A stretch of 64,000 bases of DNA from Streptomyces xylophagus (lineage in GTDB: Bacteria; Actinomycetota; Actinomycetes; Streptomycetales; Streptomycetaceae), in assembly GCF_000716435.1 (NCBI RefSeq), contig NZ_JNWO01000022.1, forward strand, positions 92,925-156,924. The letters are read 5' to 3'. The position numbers and the translations under genes were made by a program. The notes beneath the pieces were generated by a model that saw nothing but the letters and a program-made list of their open reading frames with translations, was not told the DNA's origin and searched no databases. Of the stretch, positions 42,835-50,716 are shown piece after piece; positions within the stretch are counted from its first letter, which is position 1; the number at the start of each line of letters is the position of its first letter.

Positions 42835-43497
42835 CTACCTGATCCCTCGCCTCCGATGCCGTACCGCCGACACCAGACACAGCACCCCCACCGCGATGAT
42901 CGCCGCCAGATGCTCCTTCCCGGCGAGGTTCCCCTTCAGCATCACCTCGATCGCCATCGCCCCGGTCACCGCCAGCGCCGTCGCATACGCGCCGTAGCGC
43001 CACGCCACGAACACCGCGAGGCCGACCACCGCCGCCGAGGGGCCCGTGTCGACGACCCACCTGTCCGAGCTGGGCAGCCCGAACGGGTTGTCGAACCCGA
43101 GCCAGATGCCGAGGCGCGCGTACAAGGTCCCGGCGAGTGTCGCGGCGTAGGCGATGACGAGCGTGCGCCAGCGGCCGATGCAGATCTCCGCGACGCCGAA
43201 CACGAAGAGGATCTGGGCCAGCGCGCCCCACACGGGGAGGTCGAGCGCCGGGACGAAGAGCGAGAGCGGGGTACGGAGGAGGGCCAGCCACAGCGGGTCC
43301 TCGGCCCGCACCGCGCCCGTGTCCTGCACGAACTGATAGCCCCACGACTGGTTCTGCACGAATTGAAGTGCCGCAGTGAGAGCCACCGCCCCGATCGTCA
43401 TCGGGATCGCCCGCCAACGCCGCTTCAGCAGCGGCTCGCGCACGGTGACGTAGAGCAGTCCCCATTCGGCGCGGGCCCAGCGGGCGAGGCGGTTCAT
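42835..43497 (-). CDS. Rhomboid-like membrane protein
   Basis: A 220-residue protein with about six membrane helices. The segment LWLALLRTPLSLFVPALDLP leads to helices with VDTGPSAAVVGLAVFVAW, a GxSx rhomboid-type motif with a candidate nucleophile Ser, and a later His (KEHLAAIIAVGVL) that could complete a Ser-His dyad. Activity is unproven. GGAG sits 8 nt before the ATG, and the start overlaps the stop of the MprF/LysX-like gene by 4 nt (ATGA), so the two are coupled. It is convergent with the gene at 41999. Confidence 0.8.
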   Translation of the reverse strand: MNRLARWARAEWGLLYVTVREPLLKRRWRAIPMTIGAVALTAALQFVQNQSWGYQFVQDTGAVRAEDPLWLALLRTPLSLFVPALDLPVWGALAQILFVFGVAEICIGRWRTLVIAYAATLAGTLYARLGIWLGFDNPFGLPSSDRWVVDTGPSAAVVGLAVFVAWRYGAYATALAVTGAMAIEVMLKGNLAGKEHLAAIIAVGVLCLVSAVRHRRRGIR

Positions 43498-45260
43498 CTG
43501 TGCGTCTCCAGGTGCTTGCGGTGCAGCCACTTCGGCAGTCCCGGCGCCTCCAGGAACCCCTCCGCGCGCGCCGCCGCGAGGCCGATGCGCAACAGGTCCG
43601 CGCTCTTCTCGAAGAGCAGGAACCGGGGTTCCCAGATGGGCCGGTACTTGGCGTTGGCGCGGTACAGCGACTCGATCTGCCACCACCGGGAGAAGAAGCT
43701 GAGGAGTGACCTCCACAGCCGCAGCACCGGCCCGGCGCCGATTCGCGCCCCCCTTTCGAAGACCGAACGGAACATGGCGAAGTTGAGCGAAACCTGGGTG
43801 ATTCCGATTTCCTGGGCACGGCGGAGGAGTTCGATCACCATGAACTCCATCAGCCCGTTGTCGGAGTCGCGGTCGCGCCGCATCAGGTCGAGGGACAGCC
43901 CGTGCGGACCCCACGGCACGAAGGACAGCACCGCCCTCAACTCACCCTCCCCGTCGGTGCATTCGAGCATCACGCACCGCCCGTCGTCCGGATCCCCGAG
44001 CCGCCCCAGCGCCATGCTGAACCCGCGCTCGGTGGCCCCGTCGCGCCAGTCGTCGGCGCGCTTCAGCAGATACGCCATCTCGTCCACCGGAATGTCCTCG
44101 TGCCGCCGGATCCGCACGGTGTACCCGGCGCGTTTTACCCGGTTGTAGGCCTGCCGTACGGTCCGCATGGCACGCCCCTCCAGCGTGAAGTCGGCGACCT
44201 CGACGAGGGCTTCGTCCCCGAGTTCGAGGGCGTCGAGCCCGTGCCGCGCGTAGACGGTGCCCGCCTCCTCGCTCGCGCCCATGACGGCCGGAATCCATCC
44301 GTGAACGCGGGCTTCCGCCAGCCAGGGCTCGATCGCGCCGGGCCACGCCTCCGGGTCGCCGATCGGGTCGCCGGAGGCCAGCGACACCCCGCCCACGACC
44401 CGGTACGCGACGGCCGCCTTGCCGGTCGGCGACCACACCACGCTCTTCTCCCGGCGCAGCGCGAAGTACCCGAGCGAGTCCCGCTCGCCCTGCCGCTCCA
44501 GCAGCGCCCGCAGCTTCTTCTCGTCGTCCTCGGTGAGCGGATCGACGGCACGCCGGGAGCGGAACGCGGCGTAGAAGACCGCGAGGACCAGGACCGTGCT
44601 GAGGACGTTGATGGCGACGTTGACCCAGTTCGGGGTCCAGATGCCGGGGAAGCGGTTCTCCGGGGCGGCGATGGACACCAGCCGGAACGCGCCGTAGTGC
44701 CAGCGCTCCACGAACGTCGAACGGGACGCGTCGTGCGCCTGGTTGGTGACCGTCACCAGCAGTCCGGCAAGCAGCGAGGCGGCCAGCGTGCCGCCGACGG
44801 CGACGACGGCGGCCAGCCGGGGGTTGGACCGGTCGCCCTTCGCGTAGAACTCCCGTCGCCCCACCACCAGCGCGGCGACGAACGCGGCGGTCAGCCCCAG
44901 GGAGACCCAGTTCTGCGCGTACTGGCGGATCTCCTGGAACGACATGGCGAACCCGAACAGCAGCAGAAACAGCCCGCTGACCACCAGGTTCAGAATCCAC
45001 GCGGCCCGTTTGCGGCGCCGCATGGTGATCGCGAGGAACGCCGTGAACACCCCGGACGCGAAACCGGCCGTCAGCAGGTACGGCGTGAAGAAGTTCTCCT
45101 GGTTGTGCCGTCGTACGTCCTGCCCCAGCGAAACCCACGCCGCGCTGAGGAAGTTGATGAACGCGACGGCCCGCAGATACCAGACGGCGAAGGCCGCGGC
45201 CCGCCGCGAGGCGCCTGAGCTATGACGTTCCTGAACGGGCCCGACCCGGACATCTCCCAT
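43494..45260 (-). CDS. Phosphatidylglycerol lysyltransferase-domain protein (MprF/LysX-like)
   Basis: A 588-residue protein: N-terminal membrane region of about six helices (AFAVWYLRAVAFINFLSAAW; WILNLVVSGLFLLLFGFAMS) and a C-terminal DUF2156 twin-GNAT domain (VVGGVSLASGDPIGDPEAWP; VEVADFTLEGRAMRTVRQAY; SLDLMRRDRDSDNGLMEFMV). MprF-type enzymes transfer amino acids from aminoacyl-tRNA to phosphatidylglycerol; no tRNA synthetase domain is fused. TATGAT (45269-45274) lies 8 nt before the ATG, with no Shine-Dalgarno sequence, so leaderless translation is likely. The rhomboid-like gene is coupled to it. Confidence 0.9.
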   Translation of the reverse strand: MGDVRVGPVQERHSSGASRRAAAFAVWYLRAVAFINFLSAAWVSLGQDVRRHNQENFFTPYLLTAGFASGVFTAFLAITMRRRKRAAWILNLVVSGLFLLLFGFAMSFQEIRQYAQNWVSLGLTAAFVAALVVGRREFYAKGDRSNPRLAAVVAVGGTLAASLLAGLLVTVTNQAHDASRSTFVERWHYGAFRLVSIAAPENRFPGIWTPNWVNVAINVLSTVLVLAVFYAAFRSRRAVDPLTEDDEKKLRALLERQGERDSLGYFALRREKSVVWSPTGKAAVAYRVVGGVSLASGDPIGDPEAWPGAIEPWLAEARVHGWIPAVMGASEEAGTVYARHGLDALELGDEALVEVADFTLEGRAMRTVRQAYNRVKRAGYTVRIRRHEDIPVDEMAYLLKRADDWRDGATERGFSMALGRLGDPDDGRCVMLECTDGEGELRAVLSFVPWGPHGLSLDLMRRDRDSDNGLMEFMVIELLRRAQEIGITQVSLNFAMFRSVFERGARIGAGPVLRLWRSLLSFFSRWWQIESLYRANAKYRPIWEPRFLLFEKSADLLRIGLAAARAEGFLEAPGLPKWLHRKHLETHR

Positions 45261-45282
45261 GAAGGAGGATCATATGGGCGTT

Positions 45283-45316
45283 GTTGCGGCGAACGGTTCT
45301 TATCCGCCGCCGCAAC
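45283..45316 (-). terminator. Hairpin between cobT and the MprF/LysX-like gene
   Basis: GTTGCGGCG (45283-45291) and CGCCGCAAC (45308-45316) form a perfect 9-bp stem just beyond the cobT stop codon, before the promoter of the next minus-strand gene. The 16-nt loop makes it a moderate terminator. Confidence 0.5.
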
Positions 45317-45329
45317 GATCACACCCGGG

Positions 45330-46154
45330 TCACGCCTCGGACTTCTCCGGACCGGCGGACTTCTCCACACCGGCGGGCTTCTCCGCACCGGCCGGCTTTT
45401 CCACACCGGCCGGCTTCTCGACGTCGGCGGGCTTCTCGGCTTCGGCGGACTCGTTGATGTCGGCAGGCTTCTGCGCGTCGACTGATGTCCCGATGCCGAC
45501 CGGCGTCTCCACGTCGATCGGCGTGCCCGCGTCGGCAGGCTTCTGAGCGTCGGCCAGCGTCTCCGCATCGGCCGGCGCCTCGGGCTTGACCGGGTCCTCG
45601 GTCTTCTCCGGGTCTGCGGCTGGTTCCTGGCCTGCGGCCCTCTCCGGGCCGACAGCCGCCTCCGGCCGCGCAGCCTGTTCCGACCTCGCGGCACTCTCCG
45701 GCTCTGCGGCCCGCTCCGGCCGGGCGGCGCTCTCCGGCTCCGCAGCAGAGACGGGCGGCTCCGCGGCAGCCACGGGCTCCGCAGCCGCAACGGCCGCCAC
45801 GGAAGAGGAAGGCTCCACCGACTTCTCCGGCTCCACCGACTTCTCCGGCTCCACCGGCTCCTCGGGCTCCGCCGACTTCTCCGGCTCCGCCGACTCCTCG
45901 GGCTCCGCCGACCCCTCGGGCTCCGCCGACTCCTCGGGCTCCGCCAACTTCTCAGGCTCCGCCGACCCCGCCGACCCCGCCGGTTCCGCCGACTTCTCCG
46001 GTTCCGCCAACCCCTCCGGCTTCGCCGACTTCTCCGGTTCCGCCGACTTCTCCGGTTCCGCCAACCCCTCCGGTTCCGCCGACTCCTCCGGTTCCGCCGA
46101 CTCCTCCGGCTTCGCCGACTCCTCCGGCTCCGCCAACCCCTCCGGCCCCGCCAA
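45330..46154 (-). repeat. Coding tandem repeats forming the CobT tail
   Basis: An 18-nt unit encoding [A/V]EPE[E/K/G]S recurs about 18 times between 45810 and 46136 with point variation. A second block near the 3' end encodes six-residue VEKPAG/AEKPAG units. Both keep the frame and have high GC, so they are probably expanded locally rather than acquired. Confidence 0.85.
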
Positions 46155-47204
46155 CTCATCCCGCTTGAGCGGGAGTTCAGCCGCCAGTGCCGCCGCGGCC
46201 TGCACCAGTGGCAGTGCGAGCAGCGCGCCCGCGCCCTCGCCGACGGTTACGCCGTGGTCGAGGAGCGGCTCCAGGGCCATCCGGTCCAGCGCCTTCGCCT
46301 GCCCCGGCTCCCCACTGTTCTGCCCGGCCAGCCACCAGTCCGGCGCCCGGAACGCGACCCGCTGACCCACCAGCGCACAGGCCGCGGCCACGACCCCGTC
46401 CAGGATCACCGGCAGCTTCCGTACGGCACTCTGCAACAGGAACCCGGTCATCGCGGCGAGGTCGGCCCCGCCCACCGTCGCCAGCAGCTGCAACTGGTCG
46501 CCCAGCACCGGCCGGGCCCGCCGCAGCGCGTCCCGGATCGCCGCGCACTTGCGCATCCACGCGAGGTCGTCGATCGCGAGGCCACCCCGCCCGGTGACCA
46601 CGGACGCGTCGGTGCCGCACAGCGCGGCGATCAGCACGGACGCCGGCGTCGTACCGCCGACGCTCACATCGCCGAGGACCACCAGATCCGTACCGGAGTC
46701 GGCTTCGTCGTTCGCGACGGCGACGCCGGCCTCGAACGCGGCCGTCGCCTCCTCCAACGTCAGCGCGTCCTCGATGTCGATCCGCCCGCTGCCCCGCCGT
46801 ACGCGATGCTTCACGACCTCGTCCGGCAGTGAGCCGGGCTCGCAGTCCAGGGCCATGTCCACGATCCGCACCGGGACCCCGAGCCGCCGGGCGAGCACCG
46901 CCGCCGGGCTGCCGCCCTCCAGGACCGAGCGCACCAACTGGTCGGCGGTGCCCGGCTGTCGGGCCGACACGCCGAGTGCGGCGACTCCGTGGTCTCCCGC
47001 GAACAGCACGACACGCGGCCGTTCGACCGGCCGCACCGGTACGGCGCCCTGCGCCGCCGCCAACCACTCACCCAGGTCGTCGAGTCGGCCCAGTGACCCG
47101 GGCGGCACGATCTGACGTTCGCGGCGGGCCTCCGCGTCACGGCGCACACCGCCGTCGGGGCGCTCGATCAGATCGGTGAAGTCGTCGAGATTAAGCGAGC
47201 TCAT
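45330..47204 (-). CDS. cobT: Nicotinate-nucleotide-dimethylbenzimidazole phosphoribosyltransferase (CobT) with a long repeat tail
   Basis: CobT makes alpha-ribazole phosphate from dimethylbenzimidazole and nicotinate mononucleotide. Residues 1 to about 350 are a normal CobT domain: PPGSLGRLDDLGEWLA, VVLFAGDHGVAALGVSARQP, LGDVSVGGTTPASVLIAALC and the catalytic Glu323 of GVTVGEGAGALLALPLV. Residues 351-624 are a low-complexity tail: first hexapeptides of type EPEESA/EPEKSA, then Ala/Glu/Arg/Pro runs, and finally VEKPAG repeats. The tail is acidic and probably unstructured. TACTGT (47212-47217) lies 7 nt before the ATG (leaderless pattern). Confidence 0.93.
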   Translation of the reverse strand: MSSLNLDDFTDLIERPDGGVRRDAEARRERQIVPPGSLGRLDDLGEWLAAAQGAVPVRPVERPRVVLFAGDHGVAALGVSARQPGTADQLVRSVLEGGSPAAVLARRLGVPVRIVDMALDCEPGSLPDEVVKHRVRRGSGRIDIEDALTLEEATAAFEAGVAVANDEADSGTDLVVLGDVSVGGTTPASVLIAALCGTDASVVTGRGGLAIDDLAWMRKCAAIRDALRRARPVLGDQLQLLATVGGADLAAMTGFLLQSAVRKLPVILDGVVAAACALVGQRVAFRAPDWWLAGQNSGEPGQAKALDRMALEPLLDHGVTVGEGAGALLALPLVQAAAALAAELPLKRDELAGPEGLAEPEESAKPEESAEPEESAEPEGLAEPEKSAEPEKSAKPEGLAEPEKSAEPAGSAGSAEPEKLAEPEESAEPEGSAEPEESAEPEKSAEPEEPVEPEKSVEPEKSVEPSSSVAAVAAAEPVAAAEPPVSAAEPESAARPERAAEPESAARSEQAARPEAAVGPERAAGQEPAADPEKTEDPVKPEAPADAETLADAQKPADAGTPIDVETPVGIGTSVDAQKPADINESAEAEKPADVEKPAGVEKPAGAEKPAGVEKSAGPEKSEA

Positions 47205-47342
47205 TCGCCGAACAGTACCGGCAGCGATCGAACGCGACAGCGCCACATGGCCACCACGCGCCCCGGACGTCCTTGCCCTCAAGATCCGGATCCCGTACGT
47301 ATCACTTTGCACCGTTTTGTCGTACGCCTCCGGGAGCCGCCC

Positions 47343-47882
47343 ATGAACAGCCTGCGCACCCGCGTCAGCACGCGCGTCAGCACCCTCGACGCGCACCGCC
47401 GCCACCGGGCACTGGCCCGTGCGATCCTGCGGCTCCTCCCCGAACCGGAGAGCTGGCTGGACGTCGGCACGGGCGACGGCCACTTCCCCGAGACGGCGAA
47501 GGAACTCTTCCCGTACACCTCCTTCGACGGCCTCGACCCCACCCCCCGAGTCGTCCGGGCCCGCGCGGCCGAACGCATCGAGGAGGCCTACGCCGGCCAC
47601 CTCACCGACCCGCACATCACAACGACCCTCCAGGCCCGCTACGACATCGTCAGCCTCCTCCGCGACCGCTCACCCGCCCCCGACCCCGAGGCCGAACTCC
47701 AGGCGGCCCTGACGGTCCTGCGCCCCGGCGGCCTCCTCCTCCTGGAAGGCCCCCCGGACGACCTGCGCACCCAACTCGCCCCCCACGACTGCGAGATCGT
47801 CACCGAACACCGAGGCTTCCAGGACCGGCTCCCCGCCCCGCAACGGATCATCGCCCGCAAAAACCACCAGCCGTCGCCCTAG
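47343..47882 (+). CDS. Class I SAM-dependent methyltransferase-like protein
   Basis: A 179-residue protein with motif I of the Rossmann methyltransferases (SWLDVGTGDGHFPETAKELF) and a later LTVLRPGGLLLLEGPPDDLR, but short for the family and missing much of the C-terminal substrate region. GGGAG lies 6 nt before the ATG. Its stop codon overlaps that of the convergent cobU-type gene (shared CTAG), so the two transcripts overlap at the 3' ends. The substrate is unknown. Confidence 0.8.
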   Translation: MNSLRTRVSTRVSTLDAHRRHRALARAILRLLPEPESWLDVGTGDGHFPETAKELFPYTSFDGLDPTPRVVRARAAERIEEAYAGHLTDPHITTTLQARYDIVSLLRDRSPAPDPEAELQAALTVLRPGGLLLLEGPPDDLRTQLAPHDCEIVTEHRGFQDRLPAPQRIIARKNHQPSP

Positions 47883-49081
47883 CCGCGCAGCTTGAGCGCC
47901 TGCCCCGCCACCACCAACAACACGTGCTCGCACTCACCGGCGATCGCGGCGTTCAACCGCCCCAGCTCGTCCCGGTACCGGCGCCCGGAAGCGGTCGCCG
48001 GCACGATCCCCGAACCGACCTCGTTCGACACGGCGACAAGGGTCCGCCGCGTGGCACGCACGGCGGCGGTCAACTCCTTTACCCGCTCCCGGAGTTGCTT
48101 CTCCCCGCCGTCCCCCCACTCCGTGTCGTCCCACGCCCCCACGGAGTCCATGGCGTCCGTCAGCCACAGCGACAGACAGTCGACGAGCAACGGCGACCCG
48201 TCCTCGGCCAGCAACGGCACCAGATCGCACGTCTCCGCCGTACGCCACGACCCCGGCCGCCGTTCCCGGTGCGCGGAGACCCGGGAGGCCCACTCGGTGT
48301 CCCCGTTGCGCGAGCCGCCGGTGGCGACGTACAGCACGTCCGGGAAGGCCTCCAACCGCCGCTCGGCCTCGACGGACTTCCCGGACCGCGCCCCGCCCAG
48401 CACCAGCGTCCGCCGCGGCACATCGGGCACGTCCTCGTACACCCCCACGGTCAACGTCGTCCCGTCCGGCACGGCCCGCGCCCCCACGGCCGCCAGCCGC
48501 CGCGCCAACTCGGCCCCCGGCGGCACGTCGTGATCGAGATGGACGGCGACGACATCGGTGGTCGGCCCCATCGCACCCACCGCCCGCAGCTTGGCAAGAG
48601 CGTCCGGCCGCCCCACGACATCGGCGAGCACCATGTCGTACGAGCCGCCGTTCCCCTCCTCCAACCCGGCCGGCGCGCCCCCCGGCGGCAGATACAGCAC
48701 CCGCTGCCCGTCGGGCCCGGTGACGGCGTACCCGGTGCCGGGCGCGTCCATCGCCACCGCCCGCACCCGGTGCCCCGTCAACAACGCCAGCTCCCGCCCG
48801 TCCGGCACCCGCCCCGGCTGCGGCAACCCCGCCGGCACCTCCACCGCCGGCCCGTCATGCGGATGCGACAACAACACCTGCCGCACACCCCCGAGCGAAT
48901 GCCCGGCCCGAGCGGCAGCAAAGGCCGCCCCCGGCGTCAGATCGAGCAACAGAGTCCCGTCCACGAGCACGGCGGTAGCAGCCCGAGCATCCACCCCGAG
49001 CGAAACGGCACAGGCCGCACAGGGACAGTCGAGCCGCGGGAGTCCAGCAGGAGCACCGGTACCAAGCAGAGTGAGTTCCAC
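47879..49081 (-). CDS. cobU: Cobinamide kinase/guanylyltransferase (CobU) fused to an N-terminal MBL-like domain
   Basis: The C-terminal part (about 220-400) is CobU: P-loop GGARSGKS (229-236), YVATGGSRNGDTEWASRVSA and LVAVSNEVGSGIVPATASGR, which phosphorylates adenosylcobinamide and attaches GMP. Residues 1 to about 215 resemble a metallo-beta-lactamase-fold protein (ELTLLGTGAPAGLPRLDCPC; VLLSHPHDGPA; VVAVHLDHDVPPGAEL), with a degenerate HxHxDH motif (SHPHDGP), so hydrolase activity of this part is doubtful. The GTG at 49081 has GGAG 11 nt upstream. The MBL part could act in cobinamide handling; this is inference. Confidence 0.92.
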   Translation of the reverse strand: MELTLLGTGAPAGLPRLDCPCAACAVSLGVDARAATAVLVDGTLLLDLTPGAAFAAARAGHSLGGVRQVLLSHPHDGPAVEVPAGLPQPGRVPDGRELALLTGHRVRAVAMDAPGTGYAVTGPDGQRVLYLPPGGAPAGLEEGNGGSYDMVLADVVGRPDALAKLRAVGAMGPTTDVVAVHLDHDVPPGAELARRLAAVGARAVPDGTTLTVGVYEDVPDVPRRTLVLGGARSGKSVEAERRLEAFPDVLYVATGGSRNGDTEWASRVSAHRERRPGSWRTAETCDLVPLLAEDGSPLLVDCLSLWLTDAMDSVGAWDDTEWGDGGEKQLRERVKELTAAVRATRRTLVAVSNEVGSGIVPATASGRRYRDELGRLNAAIAGECEHVLLVVAGQALKLRG

Positions 49082-49132
49082 AGGCCGATTTTCTCCGTTG
49101 ACTTGTAGACACGCGCTACCTGGACCCACCTA

Positions 49133-49177
49133 AGGGGCGCGGGGAACTGCGCGACAAGCCCCCACCGGCCCGCAGAC
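49133..49177 (+). repeat. Dispersed repeat family A, copy 7
   Basis: AGGGGCGCGGGGAACTGCGC then GACAAGCCCCCACCGGCCCG. This copy lies between divergent genes, so it is not a terminator here. Confidence 0.9.
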
Positions 49178-49263
49178 AACGAATCTTGCGTAACTTGATC
49201 ACGGCTAACCCAGCGGAGCGCATAGGCTTCTGCTCTGCATGCGCTGAGACCTTGGAGGCGTAC

Positions 49264-49476
49264 ATGGCGGCATGGACGTGGCGGTTCGAGAAGTCCGACG
49301 GGACCGAGGTCGAACCCGCGGTCCCGCCGGAGGAGTGGACCACACAGGGGGACGCGGAGTCCTGGCTCGGCGAGGTGTGGAAGGACCTCGTCGCGGGCGG
49401 CGCGGACCAGGTGTTCCTCTTCGAGGACGGCACGCAGATCTACGGGCCGATGAGCCTGCACGCCGAGAACGCGTAA
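49264..49476 (+). CDS. Small conserved hypothetical protein (70 aa)
   Basis: The product begins MAAWTWRFEKSDGTEVEPAV and continues GDAESWLGEVWKDLVAGGAD and QVFLFEDGTQIYGPMSLH. It is acidic and soluble; this short family is widespread in Streptomyces with unknown role. GGAGG lies 5 nt before the ATG, which decides the start. A strong terminator follows. Confidence 0.82.
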   Translation: MAAWTWRFEKSDGTEVEPAVPPEEWTTQGDAESWLGEVWKDLVAGGADQVFLFEDGTQIYGPMSLHAENA

Positions 49477-49492
49477 CACGGCGTAGGCCAAA

Positions 49493-49535
49493 GAGGTTGG
49501 GGGCGGCCGGAGAAACACCGGCCGCCCCCGACCTC
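49493..49535. terminator. Strong bidirectional terminator
   Basis: Arms 49493-49510 and 49518-49535 (GGGGGCGGCCGG / CCGGCCGCCCCC core) pair over 18 positions with one G-U-type mismatch and a 7-nt loop. It lies between the convergent 70-residue protein gene and the protease gene. Confidence 0.85.
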
Positions 49536-49548
49536 GTTCCCCGGAGGG

Positions 49549-50640
49549 CTACTGCTCGCCCAGCGTCACATCGACCTTCTTGGACGCGCCGTTGCGCGTG
49601 TAGGTCACCGTCGTCTTCTGCCCCGGTTTGTCGGACGCCAGCGCCTCGGAGAGCGAGGTGATCGTGGTGATACCCGTGTCACCGAGCCGCGTGATGATGT
49701 CCCCGGCCCGGATGCCCGCCTTGTCGGCCGCCCCGCCGCTCTTCACCTCGACCACGGCGACCCCCGCGGCCTGATAACTGTCGTCGACGACCGTACGTCC
49801 GGTGATGCCGAGGGCCGCCCGCCCCGAGTCGGTGACCTTGCCGTCCTTGACGATCTGGTCGGCGACCGTCTTCACCATCGACGAGGGGATCGCGAACCCG
49901 ATACCGGGCGCGGCCCCGCCCCCGAGGTCGGGATCGATGGCGGCAAGGGTCGGGATACCGATGACCTGCCCGTCCAGATTCACCAGCGCACCCCCACTGT
50001 TGCCGGGGTTGATCGCGGCCGAGGTCTGCACCATGTTGGCGATGGTCGCCCCCGTACCGCCCCCGCTGCTGCCCTCGCTGACGGTCCGTCCGGTCGCCGA
50101 CACGATGCCCTGCGTCACGCTGGACGACAGCCCGAGCGGCGAGCCCATCGCGAGGACGATCTGCCCCACCTCGACCTTGGAGGAGTCCGCGAAGGTCGCC
50201 GCCTTCAGCCCGTCGGGCATCTTGTCCAGCTTGACGACGGCGAGGTCCTGCTCGGGATACGAGTAGACGAGCTTTGCGGTGAGCACGTCCTCGCTGTTCG
50301 CGGTGGTCACCTTGAAGGTCTTCTCGTTCCCGACCACGTGCGCGTTGGTGACGATGTGCCCCTGGCCGTCGTACACGACCCCCGACCCCAGATCACTGCT
50401 GGCCTGGATCTGCACGACCGACGGCAGAACCTCCTTGATCACCTTCAGGTAGTCGCTCTGCAGGTCGCCACTCGACATCGGTACGGCGGCCTGCGCGGCC
50501 TGCGCGGTCGAGGTGTCCTTCTTCGAGCCGGTCCCGGAGCCGGAACATCCGGCGACCAGCGCGAGCGAACAGGCGAGAGAGGCGAGGAGGGCGACCGGCC
50601 GCAGGGCACGAACACGAGCACGGGTACGGGAGGAGTCCAT
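49549..50640 (-). CDS. HtrA/DegP-like S1C serine protease, lipoprotein
   Basis: A 363-residue exported protease: lipoprotein signal with lipobox LVAGC (Cys32), Ser/Ala linker, trypsin-like domain with His101 (VTNAHVV), Asp132 (EQDLAVV) and Ser215 (NPGNSGGALV), and a C-terminal PDZ domain (about 266-363, containing VEVKSGGAADKAGIRAGDII). Such proteases degrade or refold damaged envelope proteins. It is the second trypsin-like envelope protease in this window, alongside the MarP-like one. The pspA locus lies about 1.8 kb away, which fits an envelope-stress neighbourhood. Confidence 0.92.
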   Translation of the reverse strand: MDSSRTRARVRALRPVALLASLACSLALVAGCSGSGTGSKKDTSTAQAAQAAVPMSSGDLQSDYLKVIKEVLPSVVQIQASSDLGSGVVYDGQGHIVTNAHVVGNEKTFKVTTANSEDVLTAKLVYSYPEQDLAVVKLDKMPDGLKAATFADSSKVEVGQIVLAMGSPLGLSSSVTQGIVSATGRTVSEGSSGGGTGATIANMVQTSAAINPGNSGGALVNLDGQVIGIPTLAAIDPDLGGGAAPGIGFAIPSSMVKTVADQIVKDGKVTDSGRAALGITGRTVVDDSYQAAGVAVVEVKSGGAADKAGIRAGDIITRLGDTGITTITSLSEALASDKPGQKTTVTYTRNGASKKVDVTLGEQ

Positions 50641-50716
50641 ACCGCGAGTGTCTCTTTGGGGTGAATGTCCGGCTTGTGTTGCTGGCCCGAACGAGCCCCT
50701 CGGCGCGGGGGTGCGC

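Noticed and set aside
45586..46365. Plus-strand Ser/Gly-rich repeat protein opposite the cobT tail
   Set aside because: It is the mirror of the CobT hexapeptide repeats; the CobT strand is continuous with a real enzyme domain.
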